Made by a program: the position numbers and the translations under genes. Below the pieces are notes generated by a model. The model was not told the DNA's origin. It did not search any database and saw only the letters and a program-made list of their open reading frames with translations. A stretch of DNA of 37,645 nucleotides from Phycisphaerae bacterium (lineage in GTDB: Bacteria > Planctomycetota > Phycisphaerae > UBA1845 > PWPN01): NCBI GenBank assembly GCA_012719955.1, contig JAAXZI010000080.1:1-37645 (forward strand), written 5' to 3'. Positions 1-8,955 of this stretch are shown piece by piece; the stretch's first letter is position 1, and each line of letters opens with the position of its first letter.

Positions 1-165
1 CAAGGGGACAAGGAGACAAGGGGACAAGGGGACAAGGGGAGCGGGAGATGCGGCAAGCCCGGTAGGAAGTGAGAACGGGGAACCGAGAAGTGAGAAGTGA
101 GAACTGGTAACTGGAGACTGACAACTGGAAACTGAGAACTGAGAACTGAGAACTGGGAAGTGGTG
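1..165. repeat. Two short word-repeat arrays (GGGACAA type and GAGAACTG type)
   Basis: Positions 1-40 repeat an 8-9 nt word of the form GGGGACAAG. Positions 66-165 repeat 7-8 nt words such as GAGAACTG, GAAGTGAG and AACTGGAG. The second family recurs in the opposite orientation at 1915-1987, so the gene between them is flanked by inverted arrays. The first family recurs in inverted orientation at the far end of the window. There are no uniform spacers, so this is not a CRISPR array. No gene is visible in 1-236. Confidence 0.85.
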
Positions 166-236
166 GGTTCATGCACGGATCAATAGCCGGGGCACACAGA
201 CCGCGGGTGGGCGCTTTCTTCTCACATGATTCAACC

Positions 237-1874
237 TTACGGCCGATGCCATTCTTCGCAATCGGGGCACAGCGGTGTGCCGTTGTGGGCGCCCGTGAGC
301 TCCGCTTCGCGGACCGCCCGCATCGCGTCGCTGGTCCAGAGTTGCGACAGCGAGCTGTTGGCCAGCGAGCCGATCGCGTGTTCGCCGCGGAAGTCCTGGT
401 CGCAGGCGGTCACCCGGCCGTCGGCCAGCACCATCGCCCGGCCGAACACCCGTCCGCAGACGAACCGCGCCGGCGGAGCCATCCGCATCACCGCCCGGTC
501 CGGCCAGCGGCCGGCGTGGGCGCTCGGGCCGGTGATCACCGCCGCGCCGGTCTTGGAGATCCAGTGGTCGTAGAAGGCCTCCATCTCGTCCATGGTTTCG
601 TGCGTTTTGGCCATCTCGCAGACCAGCAACGGCAGGGGCTGCTTCGTGCGCTGGTAGGCGGCCTGGAGGCGTTCGAGGTTGGCGAGCACACGGTCGAAAT
701 GGTCGGCCCCGTGCACCTTCGCGTAGGTTTCGGCCGTGGTAGCGTCCAGCAGAACGTTGAGGATGTCCACGTGGTTCTCGATCAGCACCTCGATGGCGGC
801 CTCGTCGAGGTGAACCGCCGGCGTGCGGACGGCCAGGCCGAATACCCCGGCCGTGCGACAGCGTCTGACCAGGGCCGGCCAGTTCGGGTGCAGCAGCGGA
901 TCCCCGAAGCCGCCCAGCACCACGCGCACGTCATCGCGCGTGGCCAACTCGTCCACCAGCCGGCCGAACAGCCCCTCGTCGATGGGGCCGCGCCGCCCCA
1001 CTGCTTCGCCGCGGGGGCGCAGCGTCGTGTGTGGCAGCGAATCCTCGGTGGTCAGCTCGATTTCCACCTCACCGGGCAGAGACGAAACGCTGTGCTTCTC
1101 CTGCCGGAGGAATTCAGCGATCTCCCCTGCCGTCGGCTGGCCATTTCCGCCCACACCCTTTTGCAGGATCGATTCGGCACGGCGGAAGGCCTCGGCGGTA
1201 TCCACGATGAGCCGGCCGGTGGCGTGGGCGACAGGCGCTTCGACGGAGTAATAGCACGGCTGCATGACCATATCGCGATGCGGCTCAGAGGGCTTGTAGG
1301 CCATCACCCGACCGGGCGGCTGCACCGCCTTGGCCATGTTGGCCAATAACGCGGAAGAATAGATCACCCCCGACAGGCCAGGGGGCGACTGTGTAAAGAC
1401 CATCCGCACCTCTTCGCGGACCTTCTCGAAGTGGGCGATCATGTCGTCCAGCAGTTTCGGATCGATCAGGGCGGCCCCGGCCGGTATGGAGGCAAGCGCG
1501 TCCGCCCCTTCGCGCCGGGCCAGGAACTCCAGCACCCAGGGGTTAAACGCCTCGTCGAAGACCGTGACGCCCCCGATCCCCCCGCGCCATGCGTCCAAAG
1601 CCCATTTGCGGGCACTGGCGACGTAGGCCTGCCAGGGAGGCTGGCCGGCGGAATGGGTCTCCAGCCGGACCGCCAGGCCGGCAATCGCTTCGCGGGCGAT
1701 GTGTTCCTGGGATACGTCCACAATCAAATGCACGCCCGCCAGCCGGCGTGATTCGAGTACCCGCTGAAGCGTACGGCGCAGAACCGTCTCGCCCAGCAGG
1801 TCGTCGCGCAGGCGCGACCGTGTGCCCAGCGGGCCTCGTTCGAAGTCGACTTCAATGGCGGCGATGGTTTTCAT
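237..1874 (-). CDS. Nucleotidyltransferase-like protein with cysteine-less radical-SAM-like and SPASM regions
   Basis: A 545-aa protein with two parts. The N-terminal region (about 1-240) resembles an SpsF/NeuA-like cytidylyltransferase: a GPLGTRSRL stretch near residue 14 sits where the nucleotide-binding loop should be, though it is degenerate. From about 268 onward it follows the radical SAM/SPASM plan: a beta strand EIELTT, then LGGFGDPLLHP (320-330, the usual GEPLLHP position), then a SPASM-like end with C473, ADGRVTAC (C491), IGSL, QLW and LCPDC (C536, C539). The C-x3-C-x2-C cluster motif expected at about 277-287 is replaced by EDSLPHTTLRP, with no cysteine. SAM cleavage is therefore unlikely and the role is unknown. 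Its neighbour, transcribed in the same direction after a repeat array, is a Maf glycosyltransferase, so a part in surface or flagellin glycosylation is inferred. No clear ribosome site precedes the ATG, because a repeat array abuts it. Confidence 0.72.
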   Translation of the reverse strand: MKTIAAIEVDFERGPLGTRSRLRDDLLGETVLRRTLQRVLESRRLAGVHLIVDVSQEHIAREAIAGLAVRLETHSAGQPPWQAYVASARKWALDAWRGGIGGVTVFDEAFNPWVLEFLARREGADALASIPAGAALIDPKLLDDMIAHFEKVREEVRMVFTQSPPGLSGVIYSSALLANMAKAVQPPGRVMAYKPSEPHRDMVMQPCYYSVEAPVAHATGRLIVDTAEAFRRAESILQKGVGGNGQPTAGEIAEFLRQEKHSVSSLPGEVEIELTTEDSLPHTTLRPRGEAVGRRGPIDEGLFGRLVDELATRDDVRVVLGGFGDPLLHPNWPALVRRCRTAGVFGLAVRTPAVHLDEAAIEVLIENHVDILNVLLDATTAETYAKVHGADHFDRVLANLERLQAAYQRTKQPLPLLVCEMAKTHETMDEMEAFYDHWISKTGAAVITGPSAHAGRWPDRAVMRMAPPARFVCGRVFGRAMVLADGRVTACDQDFRGEHAIGSLANSSLSQLWTSDAMRAVREAELTGAHNGTPLCPDCEEWHRP

Positions 1875-1877
1875 GGT

Positions 1878-1987
1878 AGCGGTCAGCGGTCAGCGATCAG
1901 CGGTCAGCGGTCAGTTTTCAGCATTGAGTTCTCAGTTTCCAGTTTCCAGTCTCCAGTTCTCACTTCTCAGTTCTCACTTCTCACTTT
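1878..1987. repeat. Word-repeat array (GCGGTCA and AGTTCTCACTTC types)
   Basis: The left part repeats GCGGTCA and GCGATCA. The right part repeats TCAGTTTCCAG and CAGTTCTCACTT, the reverse complement of the words at 66-165. The array fills the gap between two minus-strand genes. The stop codon of the Maf-like gene (1974-1976) lies inside it, so the last residues of that protein (QSEK) are encoded by repeat sequence. Confidence 0.85.
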
Positions 1988-3905
1988 GCGTAGCAGCCAT
2001 GGCCATATCGAACCGGCCCAGGCATTCGTCAAGGATTTCGCGCAGCACTTCCGCGCCTTCGATCACCGCCTCGACGAAGCGGATATCGCGCTGGAGCTGG
2101 CCCCTGGCGCGCTCTTTGCCTTCCACACCAGCCAGCTCGAGCCGGCGGTCGGCGCTATAGCGCTGCAACTCCGCAAGTTGCGCGACCGCGCTGATCATCT
2201 GGTACGTGCGCTCCTGCTGCCGCACCTCGGCACGCAGCCGGTCCACCTCTTTGAGCCGGCGATTGAACTTGGCCGGATCATCCAGCAGGCCAGTGAGCTC
2301 CTTGAGCAGCTCGGTGAGCCGTCGGCAGGTGGTGGTCATTCGTTCGAGATCCTCAACGCGTTTTTTGACCTCGTCCCGCCCCCGCTCCAGGCGCGAAACG
2401 TCGTTCCAGTTCAACTCGTCGCGGTAAGCGAAACGGTCATGCGGGATCGGCTCACGGCAGTAGCGCTGGGCCACTTCGGCCAGGGTACAGACCTGCGTAT
2501 TGCTCTTGCGCACGCCGCCCTCGGTCGCGTCGATGACCCGGCCGGGTACGGCCGCAAAATCGCCCTCGAACTGCTGCAGGTAGGTGAACAGTTGCTCGTC
2601 GGTGTAGATGTTCCGCCCATGAATGTCCTTGACCTTCATGAGGATCTTGCGGGCCCGGACGATCCGCTCCCACTCTTTCATCTCCATCGTGCAGAAGCGG
2701 TTCAACTCGGGGCGCCACATCTCGTGCATGGCCGTACCCGGCGTGTAGTAGACGTGGTCGGTGTAGCCGAGATCCTGGCCGACCAGCACCACCGGCTCGC
2801 AGCCCATGAAGAGCGCCAGATAAAAGGCCAAGTGGGCTACGGTCGCGCCGGCCTTCAGTCCGGCACGAGCGCCCAGTTCATCACCCACCAGCAGCCGCGC
2901 GAAATCGTTGCTCAGCAGCGAGACGGGCCCGCGGTAGGCGTCGATCACGTGCCAGGTCGCCTTGGGCTCAGCCACCAGGTGCGTGCCGGAGAAATCCTTC
3001 ACGTTCTCGAAGAAGCGCCTGGACATCTCGTGGTAGTCAAGCGAGGTGACGAAATCGGGCGTGATGCCGCGGTCCAGCAGCGTCTTGAACGTGGTCTGGA
3101 CGCAGATAATCACCGCCTTGCCCTTGAGCTGCGCGAGCTGGTCAATGTTCCGGCGCAGCGACGGTCCGGCTGAAACGACGATGGCCGGATAGCCCTTGAA
3201 ACGATCGTGCAGGATGTTGATGGGCGGCGTGGACAGATAGCGCGGCAGGTTGTTGGCGACGTTCCGGCAGGTGATGCGCGAGTTGGCCACCAGCGTCACC
3301 AGGGTCATCCGCCAATAGGTCATGTGATCGGCAATCCGCTTGCGCATGGTGGCGTGGAACTCGCCGGCCACCCGTTCGCTGGCGGGATGCGACACGAACT
3401 TGGCCCCCAGCATCATCAGCGTGTTGCGCGGTTCGAGCCGGGTCTGCATCTGGGCCTTGTCGTCACTGGTCAGAATGATGCAACGGCCGGAGGCCAGCAC
3501 ATCGACCAGATCCACCGCTCCCAACGCAGCCTTGAGCAAAACGAGGTTGGGCTCGGTGACGATCAGGAAAGACTCACCCTTGAGCCGGTTGAAGAGAGCC
3601 TTGATATGGTGGCCAAGGCCGAAGCCGCCCACGATGAAGCAGAAATCATCGCCCAGCTCGACTGAGGCGGCGAAGCGTTCGGCTTCGTCCAGCGGATCCA
3701 CGCGGCTGTGCAGATAGACGGGCCGATCCGCACCCGCAACGCGCACGGCCACGCACGGAGCCCCCTTCCGGCTGGCCTCGACAATCACGGAGCCATCGTC
3801 GATGGCCTCGTCAATACGCTGAGCCAGATAGCCGTCCGTGCGGAACAGGGCCGCCATGTTCCTGGCGTAAAGATCGTCCGTGATCACCGATTCGCTCAAT
3901 CGCAT
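1974..3905 (-). CDS. Maf-type (DUF115, MptE-like) glycosyltransferase
   Basis: A 643-aa protein of the family that includes the motility accessory factors (Maf), which transfer nonulosonic acids to flagellin or other surface proteins. The N-terminal domain (about 60-150) contains VGGFGLGHHIKALF and LIVTEPNL. The central DUF115 Rossmann-like core begins at GYPAIVVSAGPSL (near 240) and continues with ITPDFVTSLDYHE, SLLSNDFARLL, a GATVAHLAF stretch, VVLVGQDLGYTD and YTDEQLFTYL. The C-terminal 130 residues are charged and helical, probably coiled coil. AAAGGA lies directly against the ATG, so the leader is very short before repeats begin. The upstream-oriented neighbours are ilvD and an inverted repeat; the next gene downstream is the nucleotidyltransferase-like SPASM protein. 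The acceptor protein is not visible here. Confidence 0.82.
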   Translation of the reverse strand: MRLSESVITDDLYARNMAALFRTDGYLAQRIDEAIDDGSVIVEASRKGAPCVAVRVAGADRPVYLHSRVDPLDEAERFAASVELGDDFCFIVGGFGLGHHIKALFNRLKGESFLIVTEPNLVLLKAALGAVDLVDVLASGRCIILTSDDKAQMQTRLEPRNTLMMLGAKFVSHPASERVAGEFHATMRKRIADHMTYWRMTLVTLVANSRITCRNVANNLPRYLSTPPINILHDRFKGYPAIVVSAGPSLRRNIDQLAQLKGKAVIICVQTTFKTLLDRGITPDFVTSLDYHEMSRRFFENVKDFSGTHLVAEPKATWHVIDAYRGPVSLLSNDFARLLVGDELGARAGLKAGATVAHLAFYLALFMGCEPVVLVGQDLGYTDHVYYTPGTAMHEMWRPELNRFCTMEMKEWERIVRARKILMKVKDIHGRNIYTDEQLFTYLQQFEGDFAAVPGRVIDATEGGVRKSNTQVCTLAEVAQRYCREPIPHDRFAYRDELNWNDVSRLERGRDEVKKRVEDLERMTTTCRRLTELLKELTGLLDDPAKFNRRLKEVDRLRAEVRQQERTYQMISAVAQLAELQRYSADRRLELAGVEGKERARGQLQRDIRFVEAVIEGAEVLREILDECLGRFDMAMAATQSEK

Positions 3906-3917
3906 TCCTTTAGCAGA

Positions 3918-4054
3918 GTCAGTTGTCAGTTGTCCGTTGCTGGGCCAGTAGTCCTTTGGTCAGTTGCCGGCGACTTGCACCGGACAAATGATACCCGACC
4001 GCCATCAACTGACAAAAGGACAACAAACCCAACTACTGACCACTGACAACTGAC
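3918..4054. repeat. Imperfect intergenic inverted repeat, 49-nt arms
   Basis: The left arm (3918-3966) and the right arm (4006-4054, reverse-complemented) align without gaps and match at 40 of 49 positions by hand count. Both are built from GTCAGTTG-type words. A 39-nt loop separates them. The element fills almost the whole gap between the start of the Maf-like gene and the stop of ilvD. As RNA it would form a large hairpin, so it could also stabilise or end the ilvD transcript. Confidence 0.85.
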
Positions 4055-4059
4055 AAAAA

Positions 4060-5739
<1,680 letters not shown>

Positions 5740-5751
5740 CAACCGAATTGT

Positions 5752-6030
5752 AACCGCCTTCAGGGCGGGTTCAAACCATTGAGAACGGCCGGTACAGAGC
5801 CCGGCCATTGCAGCAAGACGAGAATGACCGGTACAAGAGTCCGGCCGGTACAACAAGAACGGCACAGCGTGGAACGGCTGGTTCGGAGCCAGCGCATACG
5901 GTGCCGAGACGTTTTGGCGCGAACGGCCGGTAACAGAGCCCGGCCGCTACGGCAAGGCGAAACGGCCGGTACGGAGCCCGGCCGCTACAAAGATATCCTC
6001 GCCCGCACCGTCGAGACGCCGGTACCACAT
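5752..6030. repeat. Array of GC-rich palindromic repeats (CGGCCGGTAC..CCCGGCCG family)
   Basis: About five copies of a roughly 38-nt unit whose core is AACGGCCGGTACGGAGCC followed by CGGCCGCTAC, allowing for point changes. The clearest copies begin near 5781, 5930 and 5970. CGGCCG occurs at both edges of each core, so each copy can fold back on itself. A small hairpin-like AACCGCC/GGGCGGGTT pair at 5752-5771 lies just upstream of the ilvD start. The same family occurs at 16881-16946 and around 36312-36390. Confidence 0.85.
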
Positions 6031-6038
6031 TTGTTGTG

Positions 6039-6158
6039 AGCTCTGGGCCTCTCTGTTTAGAAACTCCAAGCCTTGGTGCTGGGAGCTCTATGCCTTCTTG
6101 CTGAAAGCTCCACGCCTTTTTGTCAGGTTTGTCAGGAGCTCTCAGCCTGCTTGTTCAC
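6039..6158. repeat. Degenerate 22-nt tandem repeat
   Basis: Four units of 22 nt lie head to tail with one extra base after the first (6039-6060, 6062-6083, 6084-6105, 6106-6127). After a 9-nt gap a fifth resembles them (6137-6158). Units begin AGCTC or AACTC, carry a central GCCT, and most share a TTG or GTG near the end. The unit length is about two helical turns. The block lies between the ilvD and UvrC-like genes. No function can be read from the sequence. Confidence 0.7.
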
Positions 6159-6232
6159 CTGCTCACCTTCACACTTGCCCACCTTCCCACTTTCAAACCT
6201 TTTCACTTTCACACTTTCCCACGTTCCCACCT
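6159..6232. repeat. Pyrimidine-rich word repeat (CACTTTCCCACC type)
   Basis: Runs of CACTTTC, CCCACC and TTCACAC words. The same family occurs at 18308-18356. The stop codon of the UvrC-like gene (6193-6195) lies inside this array, so its last ten residues or so (NVGKCESEKV) are repeat-encoded. Confidence 0.8.
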
Positions 6233-7584
6233 TCCGCCGCTTCCGCAACCGCCTCCCCGCCCAGATCGCGCAGCTCTTCTTTCCGCCGGGTCGCAAAGTG
6301 CTCCCGAATCTGCTCAGCCAGCCGGGCCGGTTCACCCAGCGACTCGGCCGGAATAAACATCCCCGGCGTCTCCCGCTTGAACAGGAAGTGACTCACCAGC
6401 CAGATCCTCTCGCTTCGCAATGCGGCGTCGGCATCGCCGGGCGGCTCGGCTTTCATCTGTTCCAGCCAGCCCGGCACGGCAGCGCCCAGCTCCTTCAGGC
6501 GTACGGCCGGGCCGGATTGCAGATGCCCGGCCCGAACGAAGAACGGCTTGACCTGCGTCGTCCCCCCGCCGCGCTGAACGATGAGATATCGAAATCTCTC
6601 GATGGGCCGAACCAGGTGGAACGATTCATGCTCAATTCTGCGGGCGCGATCGATGAGCTGCTTGACCGCCCCCGCCCGCTCGTAGGCCCGGGCGTCGGCC
6701 GCGGCCCGCATGGCCGAGGTCCAGTCGGCATAGGCCCCCTGCCGGTCGCCATATGCAAAGGCCAAGGCGCGTCCGATCATCTCCCGATAGCGATCCATCG
6801 AAATCGAGCCGTTGCACGGGGCCGGGCACTTGCCCATGTCGAAATACGCGCAGGGTTGCCCCCTGGGAACTTGCTGGAGGATGTTGTAATAGCGGCACAG
6901 ATCGAACGCATCCTCCAGGATCTCGATAAACCGCCCCGCATCGGCCTGGGTGACAAAGGGCCCCAGATCGACGGCCGGCGGCGAGCGCAGCAGCTTGCCG
7001 ACCTGAAATCTGGGGATACCGGCCGTCGGATCCACATGCACGAACCAGCAGGGGCCGAAGCCCACCTGCTTCAAGTACGTCTCCGGCATCAGCAGGCGGG
7101 CAATCCGGTGGTATTCGACCGTGATTTCGAACATGGAGTGTGCCGGCCGCCAGCGGATTCGCCGGACAATCTCGCCCAGATTCGCCCGCGGCCGGGCCCG
7201 GAGAGCGCCAGGCATTTTGCCAGCCCGCTCCAGGGGGACAGACATCTCACCCCCCGCCTCTCGGGGGGCGGGCATCTTGCCCGCCTCTTGTCCACCGCTC
7301 GCCAGAGAGGCCCCTTCAGACGCAGCTTCACCAGGAGACTTCCCGCCAGCCAGCCGATTGATGAGCGCCCGCTTGAGATCCGCCGCCGCGGCCAGTTGGA
7401 TCAATCGATCCTCAGCATCGGTCAGGAGATACACCCCGCCACCGCTCGGGAAGTTCCACCCCCCGGCCTCGGGAGCCGCCGAGCGAGCGTTTTCCGCTTC
7501 TGCCTGGGGCAACGATGCGGATTCCCCACTGCCCATCGACGCCGGGAAATCCAGACACCCATCGAATAGCTCATCGAATCGCAC
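6193..7584 (-). CDS. UvrC-like protein with a degenerate GIY-YIG domain
   Basis: A 463-aa protein with UvrC N-terminal organisation but no C-terminal RNase H-like nuclease or helix-hairpin-helix part. Residues of about 48-80 match the GIY-YIG fold (GGVYLLTDAEDRL...DLKRAL), but the YIG triad and the expected catalytic arginine are not recognisable. The UvrC cysteine region is intact as C-x14-C-x7-C-x3-C (LCRYY...QPCAYFDMGKCPAPCNG), matching the motif proposed to hold a 4Fe-4S cluster in UvrC. Between them lies an insert rich in G, A, K, M and P, including EAGKMPAPR, that is encoded by palindromic repeats. The start is GTG at 7584 without a strong ribosome site; an ATG 16 codons later is possible. 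A structural or nucleic-acid-binding role is more likely than nuclease activity. It is not classical uvrC. Confidence 0.75.
   Translation of the reverse strand: MRFDELFDGCLDFPASMGSGESASLPQAEAENARSAAPEAGGWNFPSGGGVYLLTDAEDRLIQLAAAADLKRALINRLAGGKSPGEAASEGASLASGGQEAGKMPAPREAGGEMSVPLERAGKMPGALRARPRANLGEIVRRIRWRPAHSMFEITVEYHRIARLLMPETYLKQVGFGPCWFVHVDPTAGIPRFQVGKLLRSPPAVDLGPFVTQADAGRFIEILEDAFDLCRYYNILQQVPRGQPCAYFDMGKCPAPCNGSISMDRYREMIGRALAFAYGDRQGAYADWTSAMRAAADARAYERAGAVKQLIDRARRIEHESFHLVRPIERFRYLIVQRGGGTTQVKPFFVRAGHLQSGPAVRLKELGAAVPGWLEQMKAEPPGDADAALRSERIWLVSHFLFKRETPGMFIPAESLGEPARLAEQIREHFATRRKEELRDLGGEAVAEAAEGGNVGKCESEKV
7196..7289. repeat. REP-like palindromes embedded in the UvrC-like coding sequence
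   Basis: Positions 7267-7286 read GGCGGGCATCTTGCCCGCCT, an 8-bp stem with a TCT loop, identical over 20 nt to the unit at 36227-36246. A degenerate relative, GGCATTTTGCC, lies near 7211, and a CCCCCC/GGGGGG pair lies just before the perfect unit. On the minus strand the insert is in frame and encodes the EAGKMPAP and RAGKMPG stretches. Confidence 0.85.
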
Positions 7585-7638
7585 GCAGGTAGTTTAGGGC
7601 ACTTGTCAACTCCCGCCGACCGCGATACCCTCCCCCGT

Positions 7639-7824
7639 ATGGTTGACAAAGCACAGCCCGAGAACAGCCCTCAAGCCAAACCCAAGTCGATCTGGGACAA
7701 CGATCTACCGGCCGGCGATTCCCCGCCGCTGCCCCGCTGGCCCCTGACGGCCGCCATCGTGGCCTACAGCGTGTGGATGGTCTTCCTGATCTCCATGGCC
7801 GTCGTGCGGATCGCCACAAGCTGA
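7639..7824 (+). CDS. Small single-span membrane protein
   Basis: A 61-aa protein whose N-terminal half is polar and proline-rich (KSIWDNDLPAGDSPPLPRW) and which ends in one transmembrane helix of about 22 residues (TAAIVAYSVWMVFLISMAVVRI). It starts at an ATG, 54 nt from the divergent UvrC-like start. An upstream in-frame start at 7603 would lie almost at the UvrC-like promoter and is less likely. No family is recognised. The codon pattern and hydrophobic profile support a real gene. Confidence 0.6.
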   Translation: MVDKAQPENSPQAKPKSIWDNDLPAGDSPPLPRWPLTAAIVAYSVWMVFLISMAVVRIATS

Positions 7825-7937
7825 CGAGGGTCACGGCACGGGCACACCGCGTGGCACGCGGGGCGGGTCTCCAGACCCGGCACCGTCTCACGGAAGCGCA
7901 TCAGGCCTGCTGACCCGACCTATCCTGGAGGCATGCG

Positions 7938-8540
7938 ATGGATCGCATTCCACCCCCGCCGGACGCCGGCATCCTTCAACGCAATCTCAACGCCTTACGC
8001 GCGGTGGACCCGACACTGGCCGGCCAATTGGCCGACCTGAACCTCTCCCCTTTCAACCCCACGCCGGCACGGACCCGGGATGGCAAACCAAGCTTCCGTT
8101 TCACCCGGCCCGGCGGTCAAACCGAGTGGCTGGGCCGCAGCTCGGTTCCAGGCGTGCGCGCCGCCGCCCTGCTGGAACAGTTCGACCCCGGCCAAGGCAA
8201 TGTCCTGCTCCCCGCCTTCGGCGAAGGGACGGAAGTGGAAGAACTGCTCAAGCGGCTTGAAACGCATCGACTGGTTTTCGTCTGGGAGCCCGACCTCCTC
8301 ACCATCCGGCTGGCGCTGGCCCTGCACGACTATGCCGCCGCTCTTCAAGCCGAAAGACTCATCATCCTGCGGTGCCCCGTTGAGAACTTAGACCGGGTAT
8401 TGACGGATTGGCTTTGGGCTCACCCCAAGCAGCAATGCCCAACCCGGATCATGAGGTGGCCTTGGCAGTCCCAGGCAGAGCTCGACACCATCCGCTCCAG
8501 CGTCGAAACCGCCTGGCGTGAGAGCGCTCGCCGGTCCTGA
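7938..8540 (+). CDS. Stand-alone Maf N-terminal-like domain protein
   Basis: A 200-aa protein. The segment VLLPAFGEGTEVEELLKRL...LVFVWEPDLLTIRLALAL...LIIL lines up with the N-terminal domain of the Maf glycosyltransferase in this window (FIVGGFGLGHHIKALF...LIVTEPNLVLLKAAL...IILTSDD). The DUF115 catalytic core is missing and no remnant of it follows, because a 400-nt AT-richer gap comes next. A good ribosome site, GGAGG at 7927-7931, lies six bases before the ATG. It is either a truncated paralogue or a small regulatory or binding subunit. Function is unknown. Confidence 0.65.
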   Translation: MDRIPPPPDAGILQRNLNALRAVDPTLAGQLADLNLSPFNPTPARTRDGKPSFRFTRPGGQTEWLGRSSVPGVRAAALLEQFDPGQGNVLLPAFGEGTEVEELLKRLETHRLVFVWEPDLLTIRLALALHDYAAALQAERLIILRCPVENLDRVLTDWLWAHPKQQCPTRIMRWPWQSQAELDTIRSSVETAWRESARRS

Positions 8541-8955
8541 CACATCTTCTCCACTTTCCGCCCCGCCTCTCGTCCTCTGAACCCCTATTGCGTTGTCACT
8601 TTATTTTTCTCACTCAACAGTCAAGACATAGATTAATCCGCAAACTTAACATCCACGCTGACGAGATTACGTCAGGATCTCCCGATTGCGTCTGGCGTTT
8701 TTTCGCCACCCTTCAAATTCGCAGCACCGCATTTTCTCCAGTTTCTCACTTCAGAGGCGTTTTCGCCTTAACGCTGTTCTCACCTCATCCTGTGCTAACT
8801 TTGATATCTTCAGCAGTTTATGCGCAGGTCCGGTAAAGTTTTAATGCTTCTGCGACCGATAAGAGCGCACATATTGGGTATTCGTGTCACCTCACTCACG
8901 GGCATGATGGACGCCCGATGTCGTCCGTCGGCGGTGTTGCAAGGGTTAACGCGTC
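8541..8955. other. AT-richer intergenic region upstream of the ParA fusion
   Basis: About 415 nt with no convincing gene and visibly lower GC than its surroundings. Two small hairpins with T-only loops are present: TGGCG/CGCCA around T6 (8693-8708) and AGGCG/CGCCT around T4 (8755-8768). The region probably carries the promoter of the ParA gene. No parS-like palindrome was seen. Confidence 0.55.

Noticed and set aside
1-165. CRISPR array
   Set aside because: Words of 7-9 nt repeat without constant spacers and with many changes; no cas genes are present.
8694-8768. Rho-independent terminators after the Maf N-like gene
   Set aside because: The T runs are in the loops, not after the stems, so they do not fit the terminator pattern.
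8541-8955. parS site for the ParA fusion
   Set aside because: No 16-nt palindrome resembling TGTTTCACGTGAAACA is present.
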